DNA of 6,314 bases, taken from positions 1-6,314 of the forward strand of contig CAIXUE010000253.1 of NCBI GenBank assembly GCA_903922545.1, read 5' to 3'. Made by a program: the position numbers and the translations under genes. The stretch comes from an uncultured Alphaproteobacteria bacterium (GTDB taxonomy: Bacteria > Pseudomonadota > Alphaproteobacteria > Micropepsales > Micropepsaceae). The notes below the pieces were generated by a model. The model was not told the origin of the DNA, searched no databases, and worked only from the letters and a program-made list of their open reading frames with translations. Each line of letters begins with the position of its first letter. The stretch's first letter is position 1. Positions 1 through 6,314 of the stretch are shown piece after piece.

Positions 1-1358
1 AAGACGATGCGGGTGGAGACGGCGCGGATGGTTTCCTTGAGATTGACCGAAGTGCGGCGTTCCTCGTCCATCACGCCGATCTTGATGGTGTTGCGGGCCA
101 GACCCAGAAGATCTTCGACCCGGTCGAAAATCTCGCCCGCAAAGGCGGCCTCGGCGGGGCCGTGCATCTTGGGCTTGACGATATAGATGGAATTCTTGCG
201 GCTGTTGCCGCGGCTGGTGTTGGCTTTCAGGTCATGCAGCGCGATCAGGCTGGTGACCACCGCATCCAGAATGCCTTCGGGAATTTCGCTGCCATCCGCC
301 AGCAGCACCGCATCATTGGTCATCAGATGGCCGACATTGCGGATGAAGAGGAGGCTGCGGCCGGGCAGGGTGACAGGTTTTCCGTCCGGCCCGGTAAAGC
401 TGCGGTCCGGATTGAGGGCGCGCTCCATGGTCTTGCCGCCTTTTTCAAAGCTGGCGGTGAGCGAGCCTTTCATCAGGCCAAGCCAGTTGCGGTAGGTGGC
501 GGTTTTGTCATCGGCATCCACCGCGGCGATGGAATCTTCCAGATCCATGATGGTGGTGAGCGCCGATTCCAGCGTCACATCGGCGATGCCTGCCGCGTCG
601 GTCTTGCCGATGGGCGAGGTGCGGTCGAACAGGATTTCGATGTGCAGGCCATTGTGGCGGAGGAGAATCGAAGCCGGGGCATCGGCGCTGCCGGTATAGC
701 CGGCGAACTGGTCCGGCGTGACCAGACCGCTCTGCGAGCCATCGGTCAGGGTGACGGAAAGCGCGCCGTTGTTGATCACATAGGATTTGGCGGATTTGTG
801 CGAGCCGTTTTTCAGCGGCGCGGCCTGATCCAGGAAATCGCGCGCAAAAGCGATCACCGCGTCGCCGCGCTTTTGGTTATAGCCTTTGCCCGCGGCCAGA
901 TCGCCGTCCTGTGAAATCGCGTCTGTGCCATACAGCGCGTCATAGAGGCTGCCCCAGCGCGCATTGGCGGCGTTGAGCGCGAAGCGGGCATTGGACAGCG
1001 GCACCACCAGCTGCGGGCCGGCCAGCAGCGCCACTTCGGGATCAATAGCGGGGGTGGTAATGGAGAAATCCGCGCCTTCGGTTTGCAGGTAACCGATGCC
1101 CCGCAGGAAGTTTTCATATTCGGCTTTGTCCAACGCCTTGCCGCGCCGGGCGGTGTGCCATTCATCAATCTTGGCCTGCAGATCGTCGCGACGGGCCAGA
1201 AGGGCGCGGTTCTTGGGCGCCAGATCCGTGGCCAGTTTGGCGAAACCGCTCCAGAAGGCATCGCTGGCGATGCCGGTGCCGGGCAGCACCTCCTTTTCGA
1301 TAAAATCATGCAGCACGCGCGCGACTTTGAGGCCGTGGGTGGAAATCGTACCGGTCAT
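1..1358 (-). CDS. glcB: Malate synthase G, N-terminal 452 codons (runs off left edge)
   Basis: Condenses glyoxylate with acetyl-CoA and water to give malate and CoA, a cytoplasmic Mg-dependent step that assimilates glyoxylate from glycolate or acetate. The translation begins [19 protein letters not shown] and follows the monomeric G isoform, which is about 720 residues long, so roughly 270 C-terminal residues are missing. Visible family signatures are [32 protein letters not shown] and [13 protein letters not shown]. Arg340 matches the catalytic arginine (Arg338 in E. coli), and the acidic pair in MDEERRT (from residue 430) includes the Mg-binding Glu (Glu427 in E. coli). The later Mg-binding Asp and the catalytic Asp lie beyond the edge. 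The ATG at 1358 gives a normal N-terminus, but its ribosome-binding site is weak (AAGAAGA about 8 bases upstream). The gene lies 112 bases downstream of the permease gene, with a terminator between. Identity is certain at family level; whether the gene is intact beyond base 1 cannot be seen. Confidence 0.96.
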   Translation of the reverse strand, partial: MTGTISTHGLKVARVLHDFIEKEVLPGTGIASDAFWSGFAKLATDLAPKNRALLARRDDLQAKIDEWHTARRGKALDKAEYENFLRGIGYLQTEGADFSITTPAIDPEVALLAGPQLVVPLSNARFALNAANARWGSLYDALYGTDAISQDGDLAAGKGYNQKRGDAVIAFARDFLDQAAPLKNGSHKSAKSYVINNGALSVTLTDGSQSGLVTPDQFAGYTGSADAPASILLRHNGLHIEILFDRTSPIGKTDAAGIADVTLESALTTIMDLEDSIAAVDADDKTATYRNWLGLMKGSLTASFEKGGKTMERALNPDRSFTGPDGKPVTLPGRSLLFIRNVGHLMTNDAVLLADGSEIPEGILDAVVTSLIALHDLKANTSRGNSRKNSIYIVKPKMHGPAEAAFAGEIFDRVEDLLGLARNTIKIGVMDEERRTSVNLKETIRAVSTRIV

Positions 1359-1414
1359 GGGAGGTCTTCTTTGTTCAAGGCCGGGGCACCGTAAAACGCC
1401 AGGCGGCAGGGGTC

Positions 1415-1447
1415 AAAAAGAAAAGGCCGGGCACATGCCCGGCCTTT
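1415..1447 (-). terminator. Rho-independent terminator after the permease gene
   Basis: A perfect 11-base-pair GC-rich hairpin has arms at 1422-1432 and 1437-1447 and a 4-base loop. Read on the minus strand, the arm AAAGGCCGGGC is followed by its complement and then by the U-rich run TTTTCTTTTT down to 1415. It begins 24 bases past the permease stop codon and ends 57 bases before the glcB start codon. It therefore terminates permease transcription and separates it, at least partly, from glcB. On the plus strand the hairpin is followed by a poorer T-run, and no plus-strand gene ends here. Confidence 0.9.
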
Positions 1448-1470
1448 GCTTATTGCAGATGTGAAGGACT

Positions 1471-3138
1471 TCAGCCCGCAGGCACTGTGGCCATGAACAG
1501 CGGTACGTAAGCCTGCAGCATCGCCAGGACGCCCACCAGGCAGCCCAGGATCACCGACGGCCAGAAGACAAAGCGCAGGATGCGCGCCTCGCCGCCCTGC
1601 CAGCCGGTGGCGGCAACCGCCACCACGATGGAGGAGATGCAGATGATCTTGCCCATCACGCCGCCCACCGAATTGGAGCCGGCCATCAGGACCGAGGAAA
1701 TCCCCAGCTGATGCGAGGTGACCATCTGAAGGCCGCCGAACAGGGCGTTGGCCGCCGTGTCCGAACCCGTCGCCGCCACGCCCAGCCAGCCCAGCATGGT
1801 GCCGAAGAAGGGATAGAAGAAGCCGGTGCGGGCAAACGCCAGACCCAGGGTGCCGTCGGCGCCGCAGGCGCTGGTCACCTGCGCCAGCGACAGCATGGCG
1901 GTGATGGTGAGGAGCGGATAGCGCACGACATAGAAGGTTTTCAGATAGTGCTTGAACTGGGAGACCGGCCCAAAGCCCATCACAAAGCCGGCGATGATCG
2001 CCGCCACCAGGATGCCGGTGCCGGCATAGCTGAGGAAGGTGAAGTTCAGGATTTCCGCCAGCGGCGTCGGCTTGGAGAAGGCCGGCGGCATCTGGATGAT
2101 CATCTTGTCCACGCCCGGCAGGTGATAGACCGGCCCGAAGATCGGGTTGACGATGTGCTTGAGCATGTCGCTGGACCAGAAGGCCACCACGACGCACAGG
2201 ATCAGCCACGGAACCCAGGCGCTGAACATCTGGCCGGCGGTGGGCGCAACCTTGAGCGGCTCCGGCGGTTTGACGTCGCTGTGGGAATTGTCGGCGAATT
2301 TCAGCGCCGCGTTGGTCATGATCTCTTTGGGCTGCCAGACGCGCAGGAACAGCACCAGGCCGGCCAGCGCGGCGGCACCCGCCACCACGTCCACGATATA
2401 GGGATTGGAATAGTTGGAGATCAGATAGGCCGGAATGGTGAAGCACAGCGCCGCCACCAGAAGAGCGGGCCAGACTTCCAGCATCTTCTTGAAGCCGCAG
2501 AACATGTAAACCATCACAAACGGGATCACGAGCGAGAAGACGCAGGACTGACGCCCTATGATCTGGCTCAGTACCATCGGATCAAGGCCCGTGGACGCCG
2601 CCAGCGCGGTGATCGGCGCGCCCAGCGCGCCGAAGGCCACGGTTGCGGTATCAGCCAGAAGCGACAGGCCCGACGCGGCCAAGGGCGAGAAGCCCAGGCC
2701 CATCAGCATGGCGGCGGAAACCGCCACCGGCGTGCCGAAGCCCGCCGCGCCTTCAAAGAAAGCGCCGAAGCAGAAAGCGATGATGATGAGCTGCAGGCGC
2801 CGGTCGGCGGTGATGCGGCCCATGGAATATTGGAAGATGGCGAAATAGCCCTTATCGACCGTAAGACGGTACAGGAAGATCACGTTGACGATGATCCAGC
2901 CGATGGGGAAGAAGCCGGCGACAAAGCCCAGGCCCGTGACCTTGGCGGTCATGTCGGCCGGCATGCCGTAAGCGAAAATCGCGACCAGGATCATCGCGCC
3001 CAGGCCGAGCAATGCCGCCCAATGGGATTTGACTTTGCCGGTGGCGATCAGCGCCAGCAGCAGCACGATCGGAAACGCCGCCACGATGGTGGACAGGACC
3101 GCGTTGTTCAACGGATCGTAAATTTGATGAAAGAGCAT
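1471..3138 (-). CDS. lldP: L-lactate/glycolate permease, LctP family
   Basis: Inner-membrane proton symporter of the lactate permease family (TC 2.A.14), whose E. coli members LldP and GlcA (551 and 560 residues) carry L-lactate, D-lactate and glycolate. This protein is full length at 555 residues. It has about 12-14 hydrophobic segments, for example at about 17-33, 41-58, 71-90, 116-150, 199-214, 224-240, 249-266, 306-321, 368-390, 436-454, 498-511 and 525-548. Conserved family stretches are [16 protein letters not shown] (125-140), [12 protein letters not shown] (458-469) and [13 protein letters not shown] (487-499). The ATG at 3138 follows a G-rich stretch (CGGGGGG) about nine bases upstream, a modest ribosome-binding site. 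Sequence alone does not separate LldP from GlcA. The adjacent malate synthase G favours glycolate (glcA), since in E. coli glcB and glcA are neighbours in the glc operon, though in the opposite order. No lactate or glycolate dehydrogenase is in the window. Confidence 0.95.
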   Translation of the reverse strand: MLFHQIYDPLNNAVLSTIVAAFPIVLLLALIATGKVKSHWAALLGLGAMILVAIFAYGMPADMTAKVTGLGFVAGFFPIGWIIVNVIFLYRLTVDKGYFAIFQYSMGRITADRRLQLIIIAFCFGAFFEGAAGFGTPVAVSAAMLMGLGFSPLAASGLSLLADTATVAFGALGAPITALAASTGLDPMVLSQIIGRQSCVFSLVIPFVMVYMFCGFKKMLEVWPALLVAALCFTIPAYLISNYSNPYIVDVVAGAAALAGLVLFLRVWQPKEIMTNAALKFADNSHSDVKPPEPLKVAPTAGQMFSAWVPWLILCVVVAFWSSDMLKHIVNPIFGPVYHLPGVDKMIIQMPPAFSKPTPLAEILNFTFLSYAGTGILVAAIIAGFVMGFGPVSQFKHYLKTFYVVRYPLLTITAMLSLAQVTSACGADGTLGLAFARTGFFYPFFGTMLGWLGVAATGSDTAANALFGGLQMVTSHQLGISSVLMAGSNSVGGVMGKIICISSIVVAVAATGWQGGEARILRFVFWPSVILGCLVGVLAMLQAYVPLFMATVPAG

Positions 3139-3157
3139 GGCGATAAACCCCCCGTAT

Positions 3158-3186
3158 GTCTTATGTGCTGTGTTCCGTTAGACCAA
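3158..3186 (-). promoter_or_regulatory. Candidate permease promoter overlapping a GntR/FadR-type half-palindrome
   Basis: On the minus strand, TTGGTC (3186-3181) and TAAGAC (3163-3158) are separated by 17 bases and sit about 20 bases upstream of the permease ATG. Each matches only about half of the sigma-70 consensus. The -35 element overlaps TGGTCTAACGG (3185-3175), which resembles the TNGT-N3-ACNA operator pattern bound by FadR-subfamily GntR regulators such as LldR, GlcC and PdhR, with the last position not matching. The position fits repression of a hydroxyacid permease, but this is pattern-matching by eye and no regulator gene is in the window. Confidence 0.25.
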
Positions 3187-3265
3187 AAAACGGCGCTGCG
3201 GCCAAGGCCAGAACTACGGTGCGCTGCAGCATTTCCCGTCACAAATCCGTCAGGTCACTTGGCGG

Positions 3266-3628
3266 CTATTTGTTCCAGGTGCTGGCAATATGGTCGGGAT
3301 CTTCCTGCGAGCTGCGTTCATGGCGCAGAAAGTCGAAATAGCCGCAGTTTTTGCTGCCGGGATATTCGCGGCAGATGGTGGGCCGGGCGGTATAGACCGT
3401 GCAGCGCCGCGCTTCGGTATCGAAGAAGCGGCAGATGCGGCCATAATGCTCATCTTCCTTGCGGCGCATGGCATAAGGCTCGTCGCCATCCACCTTGGTG
3501 AATTTCTTGCGCGCGTCCTTGAAGCCCAGGCCGAAATGCTCGGCCAGGCGGGTCACGTCTTTCTTGGTGAGAGGGATGACCGGATAGGAGCAGCAATAAC
3601 CGGGACATTTGGAGCAGTTGTAAGCCAC
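3266..3628 (-). CDS. YkgJ-family cysteine-cluster protein (UPF0153), putative metal-binding
   Basis: Small cytoplasmic protein of 120 residues from the chosen start. It has the two cysteine groups typical of the YkgJ/UPF0153 family, which is annotated as zinc- or iron-chelating without a settled function. The N-terminal group is C5-x2-C8-x3-C12-C13 (YNCSKCPGYCCSYPVI). The second is C66-x9-C76-x9-C86 within ICRFFD, RRCTVYTARPTICREYPG, with a further Cys at 95. No signal peptide or membrane segment is seen. The frame stays open upstream to a TTG at 3784, which would give 172 residues. I prefer the GTG at 3628: AGGAAGG lies six bases upstream of it, the added 52 residues use rare codons (CTA, AGA, AGT, GCA) unlike the neighbours and show no domain, and the TTG overlaps the divergent gene's start codon. 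It lies 127 bases upstream of the permease gene on the same strand. I see no functional link to it. Confidence 0.88.
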   Translation of the reverse strand: MAYNCSKCPGYCCSYPVIPLTKKDVTRLAEHFGLGFKDARKKFTKVDGDEPYAMRRKEDEHYGRICRFFDTEARRCTVYTARPTICREYPGSKNCGYFDFLRHERSSQEDPDHIASTWNK

Positions 3629-3783
3629 AAAAAGCCTTCCTGACTGGTGATGGTAACCGAATAGCACAGGCAATTTGCCCGGCGAGGCTTTATTATCCGC
3701 TTTTGCCGGAATTTCGCCACTTCTTGCAACTAGGTTCTTTTTCGGGGCGTCAAAGTCGTAATTCGGGCTGTTTTTAGCTGGCA
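3629..3783. promoter_or_regulatory. Divergent intergenic region between the YkgJ-family gene and the trifunctional gene
   Basis: If the GTG at 3628 is the true start, these 155 bases are non-coding and must hold promoters for both divergent genes. The stretch is visibly richer in A and T than its surroundings. A palindromic TTGCAA lies at 3724-3729 and could serve as a -35-like element in either direction. On the minus strand GATAAT (3697-3692) resembles a -10 box, with only a weak TGGCGA about 16 bases upstream of it. No convincing plus-strand -10 was found. Exact promoter positions are not supported. Confidence 0.45.
3635..3641 (-). promoter_or_regulatory. Ribosome-binding site deciding the YkgJ-family start
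   Basis: AGGAAGG on the minus strand is followed by a six-base CTTTTT spacer and then the GTG at 3628. It is the only good Shine-Dalgarno match near any candidate start of this frame (TTG 3784, TTG 3673, GTG 3667, GTG 3628). Confidence 0.6.
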
Positions 3784-6314
3784 ATGGGCAACAAACCGGT
3801 TTTCTTCGACGTCACGGGGCGGCGTGCGGCGCGCATTTCGACCCTTGGCTGGGCGGCTGCCATTATCAGCACCATTCTGGGCATCGGCTTTGTCGCCAGC
3901 CTGATCATCGCCCCGCCCACACCCAATATGGACCTGCCGGGCCGTTCGGTGGCGGTGAACCCGCCCCAGCTGGTGGCCCGCGCCGTGGCGCCGGGCCTGC
4001 TCAAGACGGCGGCGCGGCTGGCGGCCGAGGCCCGCGCCAGACGGCTGGAAATCCAGCGCCTGCGCCATTTTCGCAATATCACGCCGGTGCGGGTTCCTGC
4101 CGGCCTGTTGCCGAAAAAAGGCCGGGCGCTGGCGATCGGTTTTTACGTCAACTGGCCTTCATCGGAGGATTCCAGTTTTTCGTCGCTCAAGCGCGCCTTG
4201 CCCCGCCTGGACTGGGTGATCCCAAGCTGGCTGGGGCTGGATGGGCCGGCGCTGACCTTCAAGGCCAATATGGATGCGCAGGATGTGCGCACTCTCACTT
4301 ATATAAGGACGCGCAAGCCGGACACGGCTGTGCTGCCGCTGCTGCAAAATGCCTCGGGCGGGAAATGGTATGGGCCGGAGCTGGGCAAGCTGCTGGCCGA
4401 TCCGGACCGGCGCACCGCCCTGATCAAGAACGTGACGGACTTTCTGACCGCCAACAAATTGCAGGGCGTCGCCGTTGATTTTGAAGACGTGCAGCCGGCT
4501 GATCACAAAAATCTGGAAGCCTTCCTGACGGAAATGTCGGCCGCCTTCACGCCGCATGGCTGGGTGGTGGCGCAGTGCGCGCCGTTCGATGACGACAGCT
4601 GGCCCTTCCGCGCCTATGCCAACATTGTCGATTACACCATTCTGATGGCGTACGACGAAGCCGATTCCTCCGCGCCGCCGGGCGCGATTGCGGGCGAGGA
4701 TTGGTTTGAACGCATGCTGGACAAGCGCATGCGCCAGCTTTCCGCCGACAGCACCATCGTCGCGATCGGCAATTACGGTTACGACTGGACGCCGGGCGAG
4801 GCACAGGCCACGACGCGGGAATTTTCCGAAGCCATGGTGGCGGCGCGCGATTCTGGCGCCACCATCCAGTTCGACAATGCCAGCAACAATCCGCATTTTT
4901 CCTATAACGAAGGCGACGGCACCAAGCATCAGGTCTGGTTTTTGGATGCGGCCACCGCCTTCAATCAGATTCATGCCGCCGACGGCTATCAGCCTGCCGG
5001 CTATGCGCTGTGGCGGCTGGGCACCGAAGATCCTTCCCTGCTGCCGCTGCTGGGGCGGCCCTATAATGCGCCGCTGCCCGTCAGCCTGAAAACCATTCCG
5101 GCCACCGATGATGTGGATTTCGACGGTGAAGGTGAAATCCTGCGGGTTGAATCGGGCCCCGTCACCGGCGCGCGCGATTTTCGCACCGACAAGGACAGCG
5201 GCGATATCGTGCAGGAAAATTACACCAGCCTGCCGACCAATTATGTGATCCGCCGCGTCGGCCAGGTGAGCAAGAAGCTGGCGCTTACGTTTGATGACGG
5301 GCCCGATCCGGAATGGACGCCGCAGATTCTGGATATTCTGAAGGCCAAGCATGTGGCCGCGACTTTTTTCGTCATCGGCGCGAACATGGAATCCCATCCC
5401 GGTCTGGTGCAACGGATCCTGCGCGAAGGCCATGAAGTCGGCAATCATACCTATACGCATCCCAACCTGGCCGACACGCCGCTGGCGGCGGTGCGGCTGG
5501 AGTTGAACGCGACCCAGCGTTTGTTCGAAGCTTTGACCGGCCGTTCGATGCGGCTGCTGCGTCCGCCCTATCTGGGTGACGCTGAACCCACTGATGCCGA
5601 CGAGATCGTGCCGATCGAAGAGGCGCAGAAGCTGGGTTACGTCACCATCGGCACCCATGTCGATACGCTGGACTGGAAGATGCTGCCGGTGCCGGACATG
5701 ATGAAGCTGGTGCTGAAGGAAGTGGCCGATCCCAATCCGGATATTCGCGGCAATATCATTCTGATGCACGATTCCGGCGGCGACCGGTCGGAGACCGTCA
5801 AGCTGCTGCCGGTGCTGATCGATACGTTGCGCGCCAAGGGTTATAGTTTCGTGCCGGTGTCGGAACTGGGCGGGTTCAAGCGCGACGACATCATGCCGCC
5901 CCAGCCTTTGACCGTGATGCTGTACGAAAACCGGGTGGTGTTTCTGACCATCTCGTATCTGGGGCAGGGGCTCTATTACTGTTTCATCGCCGCGATCATT
6001 TTGGGGATTGGGCGGCTGTTGCTGTTGTGCGGGCTGGCGCTGGCCAACCGAATCCGCAAGCGGCCCGAGCCGGCGGTGAATGACAATGGCCCCGCTGTGA
6101 CGGTGCTGATCCCCGCCTTCAACGAAGAAAAAGTGATCGTTACCACGGTCGAGCGCATCCTGGCCAGCAATTACAAAAATCTGGAAGTGCTGGTGATTGA
6201 TGACGGCTCCAAGGATCACACCGCCTATATCGTGCGTTCGCACTTCATGCGCGACAAGCGCGTGGGCGTGATTTCCATTCCCAATGGCGGCAAGGCCAAT
6301 GCCCTGAATGTGGG
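3784..6314 (+). CDS. Trifunctional GH18 / polysaccharide deacetylase / family 2 glycosyltransferase (runs off right edge)
   Basis: Membrane protein of at least 843 residues, probably about 1,100 when complete. Domain order: cytoplasmic N-terminus (PVFFDVTGRRAAR); membrane segment at about 20-43; Ala/Arg-rich helix at about 63-97; GH18 domain at about 115-425; linker to about 498; NodB-type CE4 deacetylase at about 499-695; membrane segment within about 720-755, then RIRKR; GT2 domain from about 772. GH18 marks are VAVDFED with Glu234 as presumed acid, MAYD at 288-291 and LW near 411. CE4 marks are TFDDGPD (502-508), H555-x3-H559, RPPY (593-596), LDW (629-631) and LMHD (660-663). GT2 marks are IPAFNEE (776-782), DDGS (806-809) and GGKANALN (835-842). 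The architecture matches the uncharacterised trifunctional family recorded in CDD. The ATG is the first after an in-frame TAG at 3775 and lacks a clear ribosome-binding site. Inferred role: making and modifying an N-acetylhexosamine-type envelope polysaccharide. Substrate unknown. Confidence 0.93.
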   Translation, partial: MGNKPVFFDVTGRRAARISTLGWAAAIISTILGIGFVASLIIAPPTPNMDLPGRSVAVNPPQLVARAVAPGLLKTAARLAAEARARRLEIQRLRHFRNITPVRVPAGLLPKKGRALAIGFYVNWPSSEDSSFSSLKRALPRLDWVIPSWLGLDGPALTFKANMDAQDVRTLTYIRTRKPDTAVLPLLQNASGGKWYGPELGKLLADPDRRTALIKNVTDFLTANKLQGVAVDFEDVQPADHKNLEAFLTEMSAAFTPHGWVVAQCAPFDDDSWPFRAYANIVDYTILMAYDEADSSAPPGAIAGEDWFERMLDKRMRQLSADSTIVAIGNYGYDWTPGEAQATTREFSEAMVAARDSGATIQFDNASNNPHFSYNEGDGTKHQVWFLDAATAFNQIHAADGYQPAGYALWRLGTEDPSLLPLLGRPYNAPLPVSLKTIPATDDVDFDGEGEILRVESGPVTGARDFRTDKDSGDIVQENYTSLPTNYVIRRVGQVSKKLALTFDDGPDPEWTPQILDILKAKHVAATFFVIGANMESHPGLVQRILREGHEVGNHTYTHPNLADTPLAAVRLELNATQRLFEALTGRSMRLLRPPYLGDAEPTDADEIVPIEEAQKLGYVTIGTHVDTLDWKMLPVPDMMKLVLKEVADPNPDIRGNIILMHDSGGDRSETVKLLPVLIDTLRAKGYSFVPVSELGGFKRDDIMPPQPLTVMLYENRVVFLTISYLGQGLYYCFIAAIILGIGRLLLLCGLALANRIRKRPEPAVNDNGPAVTVLIPAFNEEKVIVTTVERILASNYKNLEVLVIDDGSKDHTAYIVRSHFMRDKRVGVISIPNGGKANALNV

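Noticed and set aside
162..914. Plus-strand open frame of 250 residues
   Set aside because: It is antisense to malate synthase G, whose minus-strand translation is unmistakable. The plus-strand product resembles no family.
1355..2446. Minus-strand open frame of 363 residues overlapping the permease in another frame
   Set aside because: It is an off-frame reading of the permease gene, low in complexity with no membrane segments. The 555-residue frame keeps all family motifs and needs no frameshift.
3186..3215. Possible terminator of the YkgJ-family gene: GC-rich stretch followed by TTTTTT on the minus strand
   Set aside because: Only a three-base-pair stem can be formed immediately before the T-run, and the GGCC-TT-GGCC element has a two-base loop. 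No stable hairpin is supported.
1711..3501. Long plus-strand open frame of 596 residues
   Set aside because: It is a shadow of the permease. The product is very rich in H, R, G, Q and D with no domain, and it runs across the permease, its upstream region and into the YkgJ-family gene.
3724..3760. Plus-strand promoter for the trifunctional gene built on TTGCAA
   Set aside because: No acceptable -10 hexamer lies 16-18 bases downstream of TTGCAA, so a specific plus-strand promoter was not called.
4159..6243. Long minus-strand open frame of 694 residues opposite the trifunctional gene
   Set aside because: The translation is rich in H, Q, R, G and I with no recognisable domain. It is the antisense of a frame carrying clear GH18, CE4 and GT2 motifs, so it is a shadow produced by the GC-biased codon use of the real gene.

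Overview
The window reads as a piece of a GC-rich (roughly 60% by eye) Gram-negative chromosome, most likely from an alphaproteobacterium. That placement rests on codon use, the glycolate/lactate-type permease beside malate synthase G, and a three-domain envelope glycosyltransferase of a kind I associate with Alphaproteobacteria and some other Gram-negatives. No RNA gene, insertion sequence, CRISPR array or phage gene is visible, so this looks like ordinary core or near-core chromosome.

Left half, minus strand. Bases 1-1358 hold the N-terminal 452 codons of malate synthase G (glcB), which runs off the left edge. Upstream of it, 1471-3138 encodes a complete 555-residue LctP/LldP/GlcA-family permease. 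A strong rho-independent terminator (1415-1447) lies between the two. The pair suggests uptake of a 2-hydroxyacid (glycolate or lactate) next to the enzyme that condenses glyoxylate with acetyl-CoA. Upstream of the permease, a weak promoter candidate overlaps a FadR/GntR-like half-palindrome.

Middle. A small cysteine-cluster protein of the YkgJ (UPF0153) family is on the minus strand. The open frame reaches 3784, but the best start is a GTG at 3628 behind an AGGAAGG ribosome-binding site. That leaves 3629-3783 as an A/T-richer divergent intergenic region.

Right half, plus strand. From 3784 to the right edge runs one uninterrupted frame of 843 codons. It encodes a membrane anchor, a GH18-type glycoside hydrolase domain, a NodB-type (CE4) polysaccharide deacetylase domain, a second membrane segment and the start of a family 2 glycosyltransferase. 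It has no stop inside the window. The long open frames on the opposite strand beneath it are shadows. The apparent topology puts hydrolase and deacetylase in the periplasm and the glycosyltransferase in the cytoplasm. This suggests one polypeptide that makes, deacetylates and trims an N-acetylhexosamine-type polymer. The architecture is known as an uncharacterised family, and it is the most interesting object here.
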